Assembly: GCF_011075055.1 (NCBI RefSeq)
Contig: NW_025401186.1
Location: 1-64,000 of the forward strand
From: Mangifera indica
Lineage: Eukaryota > Streptophyta > Magnoliopsida > Sapindales > Anacardiaceae
Reading direction: 5' to 3'
DNA length: 64,000 bases
The notes beneath the pieces are model-generated. The model saw only the letters and a program-made list of their open reading frames with translations. It was not told the DNA's origin and made no database searches. This document shows, piece after piece, positions 46,006-58,317 of this stretch (within the stretch, counting starts at the first letter, position 1; every line of letters begins with the position of its first letter). Both the position numbers and the translations under genes were made by a program.

Positions 46006-46625
46006 GACCAAACAACCATTTCCCACCCAAGGTTTGATATAAACTCAACTTCTCATCCATTAAATATCGATAATTTAAATATTCATTCTTTTGTTAAATT
46101 TCATTATTATTATCGAGAATAAAATTATCATTTAATAAAAATATTTAAAAAATTATAAATTCTTCACATTTTTCCCCCAAAGTTTAAAAACAAATAATTC
46201 CCCTCCCCCCACCTTCTCCTTACCCGAAGATTGAAAAATTACTATTTTTCCCTTAGGGTTTGCATTTTCTCTCTTGCCATTTTTCTAGCAATCAGAGTCA
46301 ACCAACCTTCTCTCTCCCATCTCTTGGATGAGGAGGAATCGTCGGCGAACAAGAGGTCAACCGATGATTCATAGGCAAGACACAAATCCGTGTGACACAC
46401 AAATTCGTGCATCACATATATCAGTGGATACACGGATCCTTGCCTTGCCAACAAATTGTCAGTCGACAATTTATCCTTCTTGGAGAGATACGAGGGTGGA
46501 AGTTGGCTAGTTTCGATCGTTAGAGAAACGATAAGGGAAAAAGACAAAACTTATAGGGGGGAAATAGTGATATTTCAAACTTTGGGTGAGGAGAAGATAG
46601 GGAGAAATTGTTAATTTTTAAACCT

Positions 46626-46658
<33 letters not shown>

Positions 46659-46816
46659 ATGTAATGAATTTATAATTTTTTAAATATTTTTATTAAATAA
46701 CAATTTTACCCCTGATAGTAATAGTAAAATTTAATAAAATTGTGAGTATTTAGATTTTCGATAGTTAATGGATGAGAAGTTGAGTTTACACCAAACCTTA
46801 GATGGGAAATAGCCAA
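46006..46816. mobile_element. MULE-type MITE, copy 5
   Basis: The left end has ACCATTTCCCACCCAAGG and the right end its inverted, diverged form. The inverted similarity runs about 80 bp (TAAACTCAACTTCTCATCCA on both sides). The outermost bases have decayed, so no clear 9-bp duplication can be given. The interior contains a 32-base G run. Confidence 0.8.
46626..46657. repeat. Homopolymer of 32 G
   Basis: An unbroken run of 32 G lies inside the MITE, where the other copies have a shorter 'gggg' after 'aaacct'. It could fold into G-quadruplex structures, or its length may be a sequencing or assembly artefact. Confidence 0.85.
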
Positions 46817-46831
46817 ATTATATTATAATAA

Positions 46832-47022
46832 GTAATGGTATGTATACAAATAATTATAATGTACATAATTTTATATATAAATAATGATATATCATCATTT
46901 AATTTAATAATTTTAAATCAGAGATAAAATAATACCTAATATCACAAAACATTTAACATCATAATGACATATAATTATTTATATATAAAATTATATATTA
47001 TAATACACAAGACTTAATGTTA
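46832..47022. mobile_element. Small MITE related to 22655-22835
   Basis: The halves form an imperfect inverted repeat containing 'tacataattttatatataaat' on one side and its complement on the other. End points are approximate, and no clear duplication was found. Confidence 0.5.
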
Positions 47023-47905
47023 TTTACATATGTTTAAACTATATATAAATTTGAACTCAACTCAAAAAATTATATTCAAATTTTATAATTTATTTATTTA
47101 TCAATTATTCTTGGTATTCAAAATTAAAGTTAAATTTAAAAAATGTAAATACAAAAGTTTTAAACTTCAAGAGATATATAATATTATACTTGAACTGAAT
47201 CTCACAAGATCACCAAACCGAACAACAGTAACTTGTGTTTGACTCAAATATAATGCTCAAACCGCTTCAGCTCGACTCCAATAAAATACTCAAATTAGTC
47301 AAACTCGACAACACTAGAGCCCAATAAATAGCTAGCAAGCAGCGTGCTCATTTATAACTCTAGCAATCCCTAAACTCTAAATGAGGTAATAGCATCAGTC
47401 TGGATTTAAAATATTTATATATTTACATGTTTTACTAATAGTCTGTTAAAAAAATGTTGATATACCAAGAATTCCCACATGACTCCAGGCACAAACTAGT
47501 AAATGCACACCTGATACGCGAAAAAACCCTAATGCTCAATCCTCGAGCCATGCAGGAATGGCGAAAGATAATACATCATAGAGTTCAATTGTCGTTGAAA
47601 GAAAGAGGGGTCCATAAATGAGTATGAACATGAAAGAACACGATAAGAAATATCCACAAACCCAGTTCATTGTCAACAATTCAGGACTTCAAAAATAGAC
47701 ATCAGCAGCATGGCATCATACCAGCAACGGCACCGGGCAAATGTTATATAACTTATATTAAAAGGGCAATCCAATCCTACAAATCTGCTCTCATATTATA
47801 TGAAATAAATTCTCCTATATGAAAAATTAAAAAATATATATGGAGACAAAATGCAAACAAGCTGCAGAATTTCAAACAACTGGAGAAATTGAGTTTATTT
47901 GCCTT
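47023..47905. other. AT-rich spacer and 3' flank of the kinase gene
   Basis: 47230-47345 holds CTCGA-type words of an old dispersed repeat. The region just before 47906 is the probable 3' UTR of the kinase gene. No other gene was seen. Confidence 0.4.
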
Positions 47906-50900
47906 TTAGGCATCTGGATCTGGATCTGGAGCTCGAGCTGGAGCTGGTGACTTCAGAAGTGGTTGAAGAGCCTTCACAACAATGCTCATATTAGGCCGGA
48001 ACTCAGCTTCATACTGCACACACAATGCTGCAACAGCTGCCAGCTGCAATAAATATATGAGAATATTTGTCAGTGATATGATCACCAAAACGGAAATGGC
48101 AGCTGCAATGTTTCAATGCAAATGTAATCAAGCATCTCAACCCATCAAGGAAAATTCTGCAAGAGTGCATGATTCTAATGTAGGAGAGAGATGTATACCT
48201 TAGCTACTCCTTTGGGAGGATATTCTCCTTTTAGCTTGGGATCCACACACTGTTTAACTTTGTCTTCACTTAATCTCGGAGTAGCCTTAACAATGATTAA
48301 GTTTATCAGCTCAAATCACAGGCAAAGAGAACTGGGAGAACAAAGAGAATCATAATGATGTAAAAGTAGACAAACGGACTGACCCAGGTAACGAGACTCT
48401 GTTGCCCACGAGGCATAGTGTGATCAACAGGTTTCCTTCCTGTCAAAAGCTCTAGAAGGACAACTCCAAAGCTGTAAACATCACTTTTCTGGGTCAATTG
48501 TCCAGTCATTGCATATCTGCAATTCAGTTTTCCAAGCCACAAGTTAGTTAACCACCCACAATAAATGTGTCTTTAAAAACTAGGATTAAAAGATGATAAT
48601 GTAAATTTCAAATGACAAAATGGGCATTGCCATGGGAAAAATATATCAAGATAGCACTGTGCCAGACAAAATGGTCCATATGTTTGCACTACTGCTAAGT
48701 ACATCACCAAGAGCAACACTAAAACTGTTTTTATTATAAAAAGGTGTACTAAGGGACAAAAATCAATCACGTATCTGAACTAACATGTTTAGATCTTCCA
48801 TTTTCAATCATATTAGGTTATTACTCTGGTCAAAGGAATCCCCAAAAGAATGCTACTATAAAAACCATACGCTCTCAAACAGTTAGATGCATACTAAACA
48901 TCAATTTGAATAAAATGCATTCTACATCAAATGATTAGGCTACAAAAGTCAATACTTACCTTAACAAAGATGAAACTACAATGTCAATATAACTATGATA
49001 TACTAACAATGGGACCTCTATTAAGATCTATCTAAGACACTCAAAATGGTTTTATCCCAGAGCAAGAAATTTATTGCCCCACAGCTTATCCTCACCTAAT
49101 TCTTGTTTTCTATTCCTCTTCCTATTCCAAAAACAGTGAGGGAGAATAATGAAAAAAAGGAAGGCAGAGGTTTCAATAATGAGAATATGTATTACATACA
49201 ACTTTTTTTATCTTTCAGATGAAAAAGATATTACCAAAAACTACAATATATGTTTAGTTCTTCTAAAGGTACTTCTGCTAATGCGTGGTCCATTCTTCAT
49301 AGTCCTTTTACCCTGAATTTTATACAGGCCAGTATCTTAGGAAGTTAAACTCTGGGCAACTTTGTTCTACTACGAATAAGTAATGCAGACAAACAAACCA
49401 AAAAGAAAAAGGCATTGGAAAGAAACAAAAACTGGTCCAGGTCAAATCACAGGCAATACATTGTGTTTGAAACTTAGCAGCAATGAATTTAATCAAGGAT
49501 TCAACCAAGGAAATAATCAAGAAGAAACATTACAAATAATAATAGAACAAAAGAATTCTTAGAAGGATTACTCTGGAGCATGATAGCCAAAGGTTCCCAA
49601 AACACGAGTAGAATGAAGACGAGCAGCCATGTCAGGAGACTGATTTGAAAGGTTAAAATCTGCAATTTTGGCCTTGAAATCTTCAAAGAGAAGCACATTG
49701 CTTGATCTGATATCCCTATGGATTATAGAAGGTTGAACCTTCTCATGCAAGTACTCCAAACCCTTTGCTGCATCAATTGCAATTCTAACCCGTGTCATCC
49801 AGTCAAGCACTGGACCTGGTTGTGCTCCTTGAACACCCTTCCTACCTGCAATTGCCCACATGCTCAAATCAGTGGAAAACATTTTCTCGCGTTTAATTCA
49901 TGAAAGCTACTCCAAATTGTTAAGAGTAAGCCAGATGACACCATATACCATGCAATATGTCATGAAGAGATCCCATCGTTGCAAACTCGTATGCAAGCAC
50001 ACGGAGATTTCCGTCAACACAGTAACCAAGCAACTCAACAAGATTTTCATGCTTCAATCTTGAAACCATTGAAACCTGCATTCGATGGTTGGAAAAAATT
50101 AAGGAATATACTAAAGAATTCATTTTCTTGTCATAACAACAAAATGAACAAAAAGAGACCTATCATTGTAAAATTTTAGATATACCTGAGTCAAAAACTC
50201 AGCATTTGTCTCAGGCTCAGATGAAACATCTAGCTTCTTTACAGCAACAGCTTTTCCACTACTTAAGTTTGCATAATACACTCTTCCATATGATCCTTCA
50301 CCAATTAATGCCTTTGATCCAAAGTTGTCAGTAGTTTCTTCCAGTTCATCCAAAGATAAATCTGGCACTTCAATAGGTGGCGGTGCCGCCTTTTGCACTT
50401 CAGGTTTAGCAGGAGCTGAAACCTTGGACTTGTGGTTCCCTAAAATGCAGAAAATAGTTGAGATGGGGAAAACGTTATACCAAATACCTAAAAATACTAA
50501 ACATGCATTTCTATCTATAACACCAAGTAAAATTTATGTTATCTCTTAAATATGTCAAATATATATATATATATATATATTTATAGAAAAGTATGAGAAT
50601 CCAATATGTGATTGGCGATTCAAGACTGTCTCTTAAAACTAATTTCTATTCATTCACAGTAACTTCAGCAATCAGTATATAAATAAGAATATATTCTGAA
50701 TTTTAGATACTTTTACAACATACATAGGAAAAAATCATCTAGGAAAATTTAGAAAGGTGAACAATAACATCTATAGAAAATTTCCTCATAAAAAACAAAA
50801 AGATTATATACACATATACAGATTTAAACTAACCATTCATCACTGATAGAATTTAAAGAAGCCTTCTACTCAACTAAAAAAATTAAATCTAACCCAACAA

Positions 50901-51963
50901 ATAATCCATGTGATTTCCATTTTCCTGCAACGAAAATAGGATATCTTCTCAGTTAAGTTCTTACAAATGACTAACATATTCAAGTGAGGAAGCAGAAAAA
51001 ACTATAGTTAGCATAAATAACTCACTCCAAACATCCTTTGATAAGAACACCAATATATATGTCAAAATAGCTATCATCTTCACCAATTTCTCTCTAGCAA
51101 TTTGCTAGGATAGCATTAGCATAACATTTGAACATTATAATCATCCGATTAAATGTATGCTCAGTCAAACTTCTAAGTAAAAAGCGAACAATTTAACTAA
51201 AGGTGATCAGTGACTGTCACAAACAGATCAAGAATTAATTTATGGAAAATACAAATAAAGAAGCCACCACAAACAAGCTGGACAGAAAATCCAGACTTTT
51301 CTATCACAAGTTGAAGATGAACCAATATGCTTCCAAAACATACAGTAAAAACTCAGTAATTTGTATAGAACATACTTCTTCATTCTGAACCTCTGTTAGT
51401 TTATCAACTGATATTCTTTCAATTGTAATTGTATTTGCAAATAAAAAATAATTTTGATCTTCAAGGTGTCTATTTAAACTCGCAAATAGAGCCAATATAG
51501 GATTTTGGTTTGGCAGTAACACCATGGTGTGTGGCAAACACTACATAGTCAGTATGTCAAACCCTAATACAATTCTAGATGAAATTGTGATCTCTTTGTA
51601 TGGGAAACACCGCATATTCAGTACGGAAACATCATGATGTGTGCCAATTCCATATTCAGATTTGTCAAAAATTTATTTAAAACAGTAACTATGGAGGAAT
51701 CAACAGAATAGACATGATATGCACAAAAAAAATAAAATGGAACCAAACATTATTATTTCAAACAGCCTCAAATACCAATCAATAGACATACTGTTTTTTT
51801 TTTTTAAATCTAGTTATAGGAACTATAAAGGTGAATATAAAATGAGACTTCAAAACTAACGCATACCATCTTGATAATCCTTTGGGCTTTTTTTCAATCG
51901 CTCGTTTTCATGTGGTGAGTAAGACTCCTCAACTTGACAAGTACAGCAAAGCCACCGGCGCAT
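47906..51963 (-). CDS. PTI1: PTI1-like receptor-like cytoplasmic protein kinase, complete, seven coding exons
   Basis: Coding exons by consensus splice sites: 51867-51963, 50186-50439, 49949-50075, 49572-49845, 48384-48516, 48199-48285, 47906-48043; 369 residues, usual for the family. The start [15 protein letters not shown] has three cysteines likely to be palmitoylated. The kinase domain has the glycine loop GEGSYG (79-84), catalytic K100, HRD 202-204 and DFN 222-224 in place of DFG, normal for PTI1-like proteins, with NVLL and [20 protein letters not shown] following. The end is proline-rich ([14 protein letters not shown]). Tomato Pti1 is phosphorylated by the resistance kinase Pto; relatives act with OXI1/AGC kinases in oxidative and defence signalling at the plasma membrane, and this role is inferred by family. 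Every splice junction keeps the frame. Intron 4 (48517-49571) and intron 1 (50440-51866) are the long ones. Confidence 0.93.
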
Positions 51964-52046
51964 CCTCACTTTCTTCTTCAAATCGTGATTGCATTCAGGA
52001 CTATTCACCAAACGTACAAGTAACCAGGAGGAGGTGCTACATGTGC

Positions 52047-53107
52047 CTGCATAGCCATATATATTAGCAGCAATTCAACAGAAACACCTAAAAAACTCCG
52101 CAAACATCAAAGAAGAATTCCAAAAGTTCCACAATAAAATATAGAATAAAAAGTAAATTCCATAAAATAAATATTAAATTATTCCATTAGGATTGTTATG
52201 ACTACCCTTCACAGCTAATAGGCCCCAACCAAATTACAAAAGAAAATATTATTTTGGAACGACCATTTACCATTTACCATTTAAACTATTAGTTTCCTAA
52301 TACACGAACATCGAAATTGAGGTCATAGTTAATCATTAACAACAATGTAAAACTTGCATAAGATAAAACAACAAAATGTAGATAATCATTCAAACTTATA
52401 TACATTTACTGAAATTGATTGGGGAATAATATCAAACGTAAGAGATTAATTCAACTGAATAATCATATGAAACTCGATTTTTGAGCATCTCAATCAAAGG
52501 CAAAATTCAAACAACACGGCGTTAAAGCCCAATTCACTGCATAAATCAAAACAAAAAAATAAATAAATAACAGAAACCCATTGATTCTCCCCAATTTTAA
52601 TGGCATAAATTCAATTCAATGCCACAAATTAACCAAAAAAGCCATTAATTCTTAACCCTGAACTTTACATTTCAGGGTAAAAACCCAAGTCATAACACAC
52701 ATTGAATTATTAAAAAAAAAAAAAAAAACAGAGACCCGTTAACTATCCCCCAAATTAATGGTATAAATTCAATTCATTTCCACAAATTAAAACAAAAAAA
52801 ACCATTAATTTTTACCCCTAAACCACGCCGTTGACAATCACAGTCCATCGGCAGTCGACCCAAACCAAAGATTAAAAAAGGAAAAACACTCACACACACA
52901 AAACACACAACAATCAGGTCCCCCAACGGAATTGGGGACAATGAAAAGGATGAATCCTATCTCCCCAGATGAGAAAACAAAAGATGGGGAAAAAGGAAAA
53001 GAGAACACAACCCAAAAAAAGGGGGAGAGGGAAATAAAAGAAAGAAAGACAGATATGTTAAAGAACGAGGAGCCATAGATCTTAAGCGAAATGAAAGGGA
53101 AAGCGTA
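52047..53107 (-). other. Probable 5' UTR intron of the PTI1-like gene
   Basis: A good acceptor (CTATGCAG|GCACATG, exon side at 52046) lies 83 bp before the start codon, and a donor (CAGGTACGC) lies near 53107. Beyond the donor, 53108-53240 has CT/TCTCTC stretches on the minus strand, typical of a plant 5' leader. The stretch between is AT-rich and has no coding potential. Transcript data were not available. Confidence 0.5.
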
Positions 53108-53249
53108 CCTGAATTATCTGGGCTATAAAAAACTAGCAAGGAAGTTTAATCAGAGAGAGAGCTAGCTTTGGTTTTGAATGTGTATATCTGTTTTGATTTG
53201 CCAAAAGAGAGAGACAGAGAGAGACGGGTGGGTTGCTTTGCTATTTAAA

Positions 53250-54563
53250 AAAGAGATGAATTTTTGGAAGAGACAGACAGGCTACAACGCGGCTTTTCTA
53301 ATTTCTTCGGAGGTCCTTTCTCTCCTTCTCTCCAAGAGAAACTTGTCCCGGTTAGCCTTGGATATGAGCCCAGTTGGCTCAATCTTGGAAACCAGCTCAG
53401 CTTAGTTTAGATTAGTTTGGTTTAAATTTATTTTTTATAAATTCAAATCAAATTCAAACCATAATATATGATTCAACTGAAAAATGAATTGAATTTGATA
53501 GTCATAACAAATATATACCCTGACATTTTCTCTCTCGTTCTGTCTTCACTCTTCACATAAAAAACTTCAACTTCTTCCACTATCATTTCTTATCTTCAAA
53601 AACACCCACAAATATATCGACTTCTTCCACAGTTATTTCTTATCTTCAAAAACACCTACGAATATCTTACTTTCATCCCGTCTCTATTGTCATTTCTTAT
53701 CTTCAAACATCATCATTTTGAGACTCAAAATAAGCAAACAAACATAAATCCACCTTGATCTCTCTTTTTCTTCAAATCTTTTATCACATTATCTCACTAG
53801 AATGATAGTTGTTACAGTTGTTGAAATTTCATCTCAACCAACCATTATTCCTATCATGCATCTGTCCTGTTGTCACTGGTGGTTACAATGCATCATATTT
53901 TCATTTTCAATAGTAAAAAATCTAATTGCAATCTTAATATTTTTATTCGTTAATTAATTCATTAGAGATTCATATTTAAGTTTGTTTGATTGTTTATAAG
54001 TTTGGTGGTTAGCCATAAGACTTTGGTTGATTGTTAGAAGATTTAGATACCTTGTGTACATGATATCTTATTGTTGTTTTTTCATTATTCCATTTATATT
54101 TTGCCAATTAAATTTTTTGGCTTCATGAATATGAACATTTTGAGCATTTGTTTATGTGTTTTGCAAATCAAATTTGGGTTTTAAAGTAACAAAAAACAAG
54201 TTTATAAATTCAAGCTATGAATTGTTGTCACAAACTCTAGCTGTATATTCGAGCTACAAACTTGAATTAAGCCACAAATCTTATTTTTATTTTTTGAGTT
54301 GAACTCGAACCTTTCTTTAAATTGGCTTGACAAACTCAAGCCACCTTCAAAACCTCTGGAGCCGAACTCGAGCTAACCTATGTTCGGAGTCGGTTCGGTT
54401 TGAATCCACCTCTAGTCCTAGTAATTACCATGAGATAATATTATCTTATATCTTATGATCCATCTCCTCTATCAACATCATTTGTATTATACAAAATATA
54501 ACCAGTAAAAAATAAAATTTTGAAAAGGTGGATGTAAAAATAATTACCAATTCTAAGATCATC
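53250..54563. other. Promoter side of the PTI1-like gene and AT-rich spacer
   Basis: 53530-53710 has three similar pieces with 'catttcttatcttcaaa', a short degenerate tandem repeat. 54180-54410 has CTCGAAC-type words of the dispersed repeat noted elsewhere. No gene was seen. Confidence 0.45.
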
Positions 54564-54568
54564 TTAAT

Positions 54569-55391
54569 TGAAAAACTTTAAATGATTAATAATCCTAGAA
54601 ATAGTGAATATGATTACTTAAAAACACTTTAAGTCAAATAAATTTTTTTAGACAAAATGTGCAATTAAACACAATCACACAATTGATTCAACAATATTCA
54701 CATCAACTAAACAAAAAGCAATACTCAATAATTTATCAAATCATTCAACACTCAAGTAAAACATAAATTAAATAGAGGGGGATAAAAATGTCATGCATTT
54801 ATAGTGGTTCGGAGTTTTCTTTTTTAAGCCTTCTACATTCATTTATTTAAGCAACCTGCTTGCAATTCCCCTTGTAAAGATATAGTCTTTTTACAATATT
54901 TCTTTGAGATTTCGTTCACGTATACTAGTTATCTAGGATTGCGCCCACAACAATCATTTATTCTCGATTTTGCCCACAAGAGTTTGATTATAGAAAATTT
55001 AGATGTAAGTGCCTCTACAAAAGTTAGTACACTGAATAAGTGCATAGTATCTCTCAATGATATGAGTTGTAAGCTTTTGGAGAAGAAAAGAGTATAAGAT
55101 TTTATATTAGTATTCTCTAACCTATTCCACATTAAAGAGCCTTCGATTTATAGTCTTGGATGGTTAGAATGACTTAAATGATCGTTGGTTGGAATAATGT
55201 ATTCGTTGAGCTTCGATAATGATGTTTTAGCCTCGAAAACACAATGGGATGGGTGTCCTATTTTAAGGGACGGGCATCCTCTTTTAATTTCAATCAATCA
55301 ACCAAGCTCAAATACACATATTCAAACAACCAACCAACAATCATACTTATATACTTATTGAACTAAGAGAAAAATTTATGTACTTGACACA
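54569..55391 (-). repeat. 3' LTR of the gag-only element
   Basis: It matches 57211 to about 57840 of the other LTR. The remaining part differs, and the inner border is set at the TGTGTCAAG start on the minus strand next to a purine-rich GATGAGAGC piece. Confidence 0.65.
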
Positions 55392-55399
55392 TTAAGCTC

Positions 55400-57143
55400 T
55401 CATCTTGAAAAAATTATAACTTTCAAAGTACCTTAGAACTCTTATCTCCATTACATGGATATGTGTCTTACATAGCTATTCATTTTGCAACATTTGATTC
55501 CAATGCTACAAGGCACACCTATAAGGACATTTAAGACTTCTTTGGTTCCCAAATGGTTTTAGATCCATCAAGGCTAGTCTTCAATGTCCCTTTAGGAACC
55601 CAAACCTTTTTTTTATTTTAAATGGTTTGTCATTCCTTATTGGACAATTTCCAACATTATGACTGATAAAAACACAAAACCTATATTTTAAATACAATGA
55701 ATGATCATTATTTAATGGTCTATATAATCTTATAAAAGGATTATTTCTACTATACCCTAGGCCTTCTTTGTTTAATGCATACCTTTAAGATGCAAACATC
55801 TTATCTAATCTTTTTATGCCTATTTTGAATTTATCCAAAATCTCATTTGAGTTATATATTTTCACATGTAATGCATCATTTTTACTCTTAAGCTTTTCAA
55901 ACTCATTTGATGCTAAAATCTTTTCATTCCTAGCTAATTCAAGTTCTTTCTTCATCTTAGCATGCACATTCATGAGATTTTCATAATTATTTTTAATGCA
56001 CGTCAATTGTTTTCTTAATGATTTATTTTTAGCACATATGCATTTGTATTTATCCATGAGACAATTAAATGTTTCTTACAATTCACTAAAATAGTAAGAG
56101 TTATAGTTGTTTCTCTCTTCCTCTAATTCGTTTATGGCCATAAAGCATAGATTGACTCTTTCGTGCTCTAACTCACTTTCATCACTTGAATTATTGTTTC
56201 CTCTTCAAGTGGTTGTAAACACCTTTTTTTTGAACTTCTTCTCCTTCCTTCTTTTTATGAGTTTAGGACACTCTTATCGGATATGGCCAAGCCTCTTGCA
56301 TTTATAGCATATAATTTCATTGTTACTATCCTACTTGTATTTTGATTTGGAGAAGTTCTTGCCTTGGCTTCTTCAAAGAAATTTTTTGAATTTCCTTGCA
56401 AGAAGATTCACATTTTCCTTATTCGTTGAAAAATCATCATTATCATTTTCTATCTTCAAGGCAATATTCTTCTTTAGTTTAGTAACCTCCTTAGGCTTTT
56501 TCTTTATCTCAGATGTCAATAAGCTTCCAATAAGCTCATTCATGCCCATTTTGCTCAAGCCTTTTGATACTTCAATAACGGTCACTTTCATGCTCGATGA
56601 TTTTGGCGATAATTGAAGAATCTTATTGACTAGTTCAATGGTCTCAAACTTCTTTTCAAGTCCTCTAAGATCATTTGCCAAGGTTGAGAACCTTTTGTAA
56701 ATGTTGGATATATCTTCTCCTGACTTCACTTCGAACAACTCATATTCCCAAAACAAAGGCTCGATTTTGGACTCCTTCACTTGACTTGTACCTTTATAAA
56801 TGATTTGAAGGATAATTCACATCTCTTGAGCTGAATCACATGAGAAAATACGATTAAATTCAGTTGAGTCTGACGCACAAAACAACATATTCATAGCCTT
56901 TGTATTCAAACTCATCAATTTTTCATCTTCCTCATTAAAATCTTCTTCATTTTTAGGCAAGTTTGTTCTAAAGTCCCTTGATACAAAGTTACCGTTTTCA
57001 ATTATTTTCCATAACTTATTATTTATGGATTGAATGTGAAGTTTCATCATAATTTTCCATTTAGTGTAATTTGACCCACAAAAAAATGGTGGTCTTGTAA
57101 TACTATGTCCTTTGCCAAAAACCAGGTTAGATATGCTAGCCAT
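55400..57143 (-). pseudogene. Gag remnant of the gag-only element
   Basis: From right to left: 56817-57143 encodes a gag start (MASISNLVFGKGHSITRPPF, then YTKWKIMMKLHIQSI), 56373-56780 the UBN2-type middle (EVKSGEDISNIYKRFSTLAN), and about 56250-56310 a zinc knuckle CYKCKRLGHIR with an in-frame stop before ECPKL. 55785-56057 is a coiled-coil segment (KKELELARNEKILASNEFEK). 55560-55720 then gives a second knuckle-like piece and VWVPKGT, a phrase common in Sirevirus gag C-termini. Stops separate the pieces. Confidence 0.8.
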
Positions 57144-57210
57144 TCTGAATGATCTTAAACTTTAAAAATTGTTAGATTTTACAACCTAGAGTCCCAACTC
57201 AGATACCAAT

Positions 57211-58312
57211 TGCAAAAACCCCAAATGGCTAATAATTTTAGAAGGGGTGAATAGGATTATTTAAAAAACTTTAAACCAAATAAAATCCATTTAGATAAAA
57301 TGTGCAATTAAACACAATCACACAATTGATTCAACAATATTCACAATCAATTAAGCAAAAACAATACTCAATAACTTATCAAATCATTCAACACTCAAGT
57401 AAAACATAAAGTTAAGAGAGAGAGATAGAAATGCTTATGAGTTTATAATGGTTCAGAGCTTTCTCTTCTAAGCCGCCATGATTTCATCCACGTACACTAG
57501 TTATCCGAGATTGCATACACAATAATAGTTTATTCGAGATTTCACTCACAAGAGTTTGATTACAGAAAATTTAGATTTATGTGCCTCTACAAAAGCTAAT
57601 ATAAAGAATAAGTGCAGTGTGTCTCTCAATGATATGAGTTGTAAGCTTTTGAAGAGAATTTTGGAAAAGAAAAGAGTATAAGATCTCTAACCTATTCCCC
57701 ATCAAAGAGTCTTCAATTTATAGTCTTTGATGGCTAGAATGGTTCAAATGACCATTGGCTGGGATAATGTATTCGTTGAGCTTCGATAATGATGTTTTGA
57801 CTTTGAAAACATGATGGGATAGGTGTCCTATTTTGAGAGACAGACATCATTTTACACATTTTAACTTAACAGCTTTAAATCAGACATCCAACGGTCAAAT
57901 TTTTGAAATACACCACTCGAGGGACGAGTGCCTCTTTTTTTGGGACGAGCATTTTACCTTGCACCTTCAGAATTTCAGAATACTTTAGATGTGAAAAGAT
58001 GGGCATCCCATGAAAGGGGATAGACATCCCAATCATACGGATAAGTGTTCCTATCATAGAGATGGGCATCCCTATCTATTTGGCAAAAATTATTGAGAGC
58101 TCCAAACTTGTAAGGATAAGTATTAGGCAAGCAAAGGAACCAGTGACCTACATTTAGGGATAGACATCCCTCATTTGAAAAGTTAAAAGCATAAATTTTG
58201 CCTATCTTTCAATCATAAGAATTTTATGTCATAGACTTAATTAGCTTATTAAATATTAATTAACAACTTTAAACTTAATTTTGACATAATCAATACACCT
58301 AAAGGTCCAACA
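57211..58312 (-). repeat. 5' LTR of the gag-only element, with palindromic word cluster
   Basis: It is bounded by the primer site on one side and by ttaat on the other. Between about 57835 and 58175 it holds seven variants of the near-palindrome GGGATGGGCATCCC. Confidence 0.75.
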
Positions 58313-58317
58313 TTAAT

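Larger units (their letters stand above)
54569..58312 (-). mobile_element. Copia-type LTR element with gag only (Sirevirus-like), no pol
   Basis: Direct repeats (54569 to about 55391 and 57211-58312) share long stretches such as 'gtgcaattaaacacaatcac' and 'caaatcattcaacactcaag'. The five bases ttaat flank both outer ends (54564-54568, 58313-58317). On the minus strand TGGTATCTGAGTT follows the 5' LTR as primer site. The inner 1.8 kb encodes gag pieces only; there is no integrase or reverse transcriptase. The left LTR is shorter and differs from the right in its outer part, so its inner border is approximate. Confidence 0.82.

Noticed and set aside
50558..50582. Short (AT)n run in intron 1 of the kinase gene
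   Set aside because: Only about 12 units; ordinary intron sequence.
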